NCBI GenBank assembly: GCA_913041325.1
Contig: CAJWHU010000029.1
Coordinates: 1-13,814 of the forward strand
Direction of reading: 5' to 3'
Source of the DNA: an uncultured Fidelibacterota bacterium
GTDB lineage: Bacteria > Marinisomatota > Marinisomatia > Marinisomatales > UBA1611
DNA: 13,814 nt
Numbering within the stretch: the first letter of the stretch is position 1; the number at the start of each line of letters is the position of its first letter. Made by a program: the position numbers and the translations under genes. Of this stretch, positions 11,049 through 13,814 are shown one piece after another. The notes under the pieces are model-generated. The model was not told where the DNA came from, did not search any database, and saw only the letters and a list, made by a program, of their open reading frames with translations.

Positions 11049-13814
11049 CTATCGTAGATCAAGGACAATACGTTTAAGATCCATCCCATTAAACTTTGGG
11101 TTCTGCATTATCGTCCCCGGTTGTTTTCTCAGGACTGAAGGAACGGTTTTATATACGTACTCAGTGATTTCACCCAAATCAATAAAACTGTTACCGTCAT
11201 CGGCTGCGCCCGCTAAACCTTTTAGGAGGGTGTATGTAAAGAAACTATGTTTCTTGTCTTCATATATCTGGGATGTTTCTCCATTTGAGCTAGCGCTTAA
11301 GATACAAATTTTATCCGGTAAATCAGGGAAATCCCACATTAATTCTGCAGAATCTTCATAGTTCAAATAAGTTATATCAAGAAAAAGGGTGATTGTTTTT
11401 ATACTACCTAGAACTGAAAGCCTTGATAAGTTGCTGACTAATTCCTCGAGAGGATATTTAGTAATATGCCTGTCATATTTCGCATCTTTTGGAATAAGCA
11501 GCGGTCTACCTTTAACCCACTCTCCATATCCCCGATAATAAATAAAAATATTTATCTCCTCCATATCAGAATACCTCTCAGCTGAGATTATTCTTTTCCT
11601 AAGGTCGCCCTGGTATGGATCAAATATTAATCTAAACTCATCTCCGGTTGGACCTCCATCCATTTGCCATGTTTTTGAGGGTAGCATTTGAAAATCGGAT
11701 AAACCAAAGGCCTGGCTGAAATACTTCCTTACAACATCCCTATCCCTATCAGCATGTTCTAGATTGCCATATTGGCTGTCATCGTAATCTTGGGTACCAA
11801 TTATTACCGCAATACCGTTTGGATTTTTTCTTCCAAGCGGTATCCTTCTATCAACGTCTATCTCACCTATCTCGTCCGGATAATATTCAATATTCTCCAC
11901 CCCAAGATCTTGCACCACTAATGCCTCAGGAGGTCTATAGTTGCGCATAGTTTCTAGATCGATACGTTGTTTTGATATTCGTGCGAGGTAGTCTTTTAGC
12001 TCAACCTCGATGGCAAAATTTTCTTCTGCAGTCATTACAGGTATTTCAATATCTGTGTAATCGCCTGGTTCAAAAGCTGGTAGTGATATTTTTCCTGTAA
12101 AATTAGGCATTGTATAGGTGCGATTTTTTATCACGTTAATCGAAACGGACTCTGTACTGCCCTCTCCTACATTTTGAACTCTTAGTGTTAGATTGACTTT
12201 TTCATTTTTAGGTATGTAGTGGGTACCAAATTCATTAGAAACCGCAAAATCGCCAATAATCATTTTTGGTGGGACCATAGATTTTGTTTCAACCTGAAAA
12301 AAATAGGGCTGATCAAGTCCAATCTCCTCCCTGGATTGCAATTGAAGTTCAAAATCATGTTCCCCCGACAATACCTGGAGCATACCTTGAATCTCAATTC
12401 TGGCAAATTTAATTCTTCCCGCCTTAATCGTATCCAGCGTAAAAGGTTCGCCTACAGTTAAAAACCTGTCTGGGTCTTTTGAAGTGACTGAGGCCACTAC
12501 TTGATGTGCTGGGCTCTGCCCGTCGTTCAGAATGGAAAACTGTAAATAACCACTTTCCTTTGCATCAATAATTCCATTTCCAGATGGTTCATTCAAAACC
12601 ATGTTTTCTACAACAAAATGTGGAGGGTCGAGCACAATGTTACAAGCCGGCAATGAAAAATCACTTTCATCACCATCCATATCAATGGAAGTAACTACAA
12701 AACATACATCCTCAGAAAAGTCTAGGTTTTTTACTGTAAAAGCTGTGGATCTTGACTCTCCTGAATACGATATAGAGTCTTGACTTATTCGCTCATATAT
12801 CATGTAATAATCAGCGCCTTTGACCTCATTCCAATTTAAATGCATACTGGATACATCCGCATTCGCCAAAACACCAAGTGGAGGATTAAGAGGTACTTTT
12901 GTACAATGCTCATTCGACAAATCCGATTCTATATCGTATCTATCTACAGATGAAATTTTATAACAATATGTCTTTCCAGGGGGCATTGGATCAGCAAAGG
13001 TAGTAGCGTTTGAAGATTCTAAAAGCTCATTTTCCCTGTAGAGATTATAGCTAGATGCGCCCGCTACCTCATTCCAAATCAGCGTGATATTTGTTTTGCT
13101 ATTCATTGAAGATAATATAGGAACCTCAACTAACTCATGTGTTTTAGCAAGAATTTCAACAGATGGCCCGCTCTCTGTTTTCAGTGCATCTAAAGCTGAT
13201 ATCTTATAATAATATTCCTCAGAAAATTCTAAGTTATCATCTGTAAATGAAGTTATAAATGGCTTTCCCACTATTTCATCGTTTCTGTAAATAATATAGG
13301 AGCTGGCCCCGGCAACAGGTGACCATTCTAATTTTATGGTATTTTTATAAACAGTATCTTTTATATCTCTGGGTGACTCCGTTGGAGCGCTATCGCAAAA
13401 TTGTTTTGAAATTTCTCCTTTCAGTTCGTAATTACCAGAGGCCTGAATAGAATAGCAATATTCAACTCCTGGGGTTATTTCTTTTTCAAATCTGGTTTCC
13501 TCTCCAACATATACTTTTTTATCATTTTCGTAAATTGTATATAGTTTGGCCTGCTTTATGTCGCGCCATGATAATGTGATGCGAGATGGTTCCGTGGTTG
13601 TTTCGAGGGTCTTAATATTTAGTATGGGATCGAATAATGTTGGTGGCTCATCCCCGAATAGATAACACTCAACTGCTTGTTTTTGCCCATTAAGTGCCAA
13701 CTCTAATGATAAATCAGTGTTCTTATTCTTCCGTGGGTTAATTTTAATGCGCTTTGAACCATCACCCTGATGTTCAACCAGCAGATAATAAAATTTTGGT
13801 TCTACACCCTCGAA
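11049..13814 (-). CDS. Caspase-like (peptidase C14 fold) protein lacking the catalytic His and Cys, with FN3-like N-terminal domains; 5' end outside window
   Basis: The frame is open to the window edge. A TTG at 13700 can be read as a start, but 38 sense codons precede it with no stop, so the true start lies outside. Numbering from that TTG codon: four FN3-like domains (about 40-105, 115-187, 195-270, 280-355), two CARDB-like beta-sandwich domains (about 360-475 and 478-585; the first has GNGIIDAKESGYLQFSI), a linker, then a C14 caspase fold (about 628-870). The fold is well kept: AVIIGTQDYDD, LEHADRDRDVV, LLIPKDA, LSASSNGETS and FFTYTLLKGLAGAADDGN. But the SGHG motif reads RGYG (Tyr725 for His) and the DxCFSG motif reads DITYLN (Thr777 for Cys). 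It is therefore predicted to be proteolytically inactive. It heads a tight cluster with the LPP20-like lipoprotein 9 nt downstream. Confidence 0.87.
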   Translation of the reverse strand, partial: FEGVEPKFYYLLVEHQGDGSKRIKINPRKNKNTDLSLELALNGQKQAVECYLFGDEPPTLFDPILNIKTLETTTEPSRITLSWRDIKQAKLYTIYENDKKVYVGEETRFEKEITPGVEYCYSIQASGNYELKGEISKQFCDSAPTESPRDIKDTVYKNTIKLEWSPVAGASSYIIYRNDEIVGKPFITSFTDDNLEFSEEYYYKISALDALKTESGPSVEILAKTHELVEVPILSSMNSKTNITLIWNEVAGASSYNLYRENELLESSNATTFADPMPPGKTYCYKISSVDRYDIESDLSNEHCTKVPLNPPLGVLANADVSSMHLNWNEVKGADYYMIYERISQDSISYSGESRSTAFTVKNLDFSEDVCFVVTSIDMDGDESDFSLPACNIVLDPPHFVVENMVLNEPSGNGIIDAKESGYLQFSILNDGQSPAHQVVASVTSKDPDRFLTVGEPFTLDTIKAGRIKFARIEIQGMLQVLSGEHDFELQLQSREEIGLDQPYFFQVETKSMVPPKMIIGDFAVSNEFGTHYIPKNEKVNLTLRVQNVGEGSTESVSINVIKNRTYTMPNFTGKISLPAFEPGDYTDIEIPVMTAEENFAIEVELKDYLARISKQRIDLETMRNYRPPEALVVQDLGVENIEYYPDEIGEIDVDRRIPLGRKNPNGIAVIIGTQDYDDSQYGNLEHADRDRDVVRKYFSQAFGLSDFQMLPSKTWQMDGGPTGDEFRLIFDPYQGDLRKRIISAERYSDMEEINIFIYYRGYGEWVKGRPLLIPKDAKYDRHITKYPLEELVSNLSRLSVLGSIKTITLFLDITYLNYEDSAELMWDFPDLPDKICILSASSNGETSQIYEDKKHSFFTYTLLKGLAGAADDGNSFIDLGEITEYVYKTVPSVLRKQPGTIMQNPKFNGMDLKRIVLDLR

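Noticed and set aside
13698..13700. TTG at 13700 as the start of the caspase-like protein
   Set aside because: The frame stays open for 38 more codons to the window edge, and no signal peptide or ribosome binding site is seen at the TTG. The gene is treated as 5'-truncated by the window.
1..13814. CRISPR array, tRNA, rRNA, insertion sequence or prophage elements
   Set aside because: I saw no regularly spaced direct repeats, cloverleaf-type sequence, rRNA-like tract, transposase or integrase motif, or terminal inverted repeats.

Overview
The window is AT-rich (about 40% GC by eye) and reads entirely on the minus strand. I infer a member of the FCB superphylum, most likely a marine Candidatus Marinimicrobia (SAR406)-type lineage. 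The grounds are a type IX secretion (T9SS)-style C-terminal sorting tail with a YPNPFNP motif, a GCTDPxAxNxNxxAxxDDGSC segment, tandem VNDxP cadherin-like repeats, and lipoproteins with relaxed lipoboxes. There is no phylogenetic marker gene here, so the lineage is inference.

Layout in transcription order, from high to low coordinates. (A) 13814-8197 is a tight four-gene cluster with gaps of only 9, 14 and 6 nt. It holds a large caspase-like protein (5' end outside the window) in which both positions of the catalytic His/Cys dyad are substituted, an LPP20-like lipoprotein, a single-pass membrane protein with a PKD-like domain, and a ROK-family sugar kinase. (B) After a 106-nt gap with a weak promoter candidate comes one 1885-residue secreted protein (8090-2433). 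It ends at a clear intrinsic terminator (2379-2406). (C) Downstream lie an unlisted 50-residue membrane/coiled-coil protein (2330-2178), a lipoprotein with FN3-like domains and plant-type leucine-rich repeats (2162-597), and the N-terminal half of a saccharopine-dehydrogenase-like oxidoreductase (554-1, running off the window).

Apart from the ROK kinase and the oxidoreductase, the products look directed to the membrane or cell surface and are built from beta-sandwich modules (FN3-like, PKD-like, LamG, cadherin-like) plus LRRs. The most unusual architecture is in the giant secreted protein. Two tandem copies of the same Asp/Asn-rich beta-sandwich domain each carry a large insertion in the same loop. 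One insertion is an unrecognised ~260-residue module. The other is a glycine-rich domain of the type seen in the extracellular part of the animal receptor kinases ALK and LTK.

The best candidate for an undescribed system is cluster A: a pseudo-caspase with a multi-domain beta-sandwich N-terminal part, co-encoded with a lipoprotein, a PKD-like membrane protein and a sugar kinase. The clustering is visible in the sequence. A joint function is inference.
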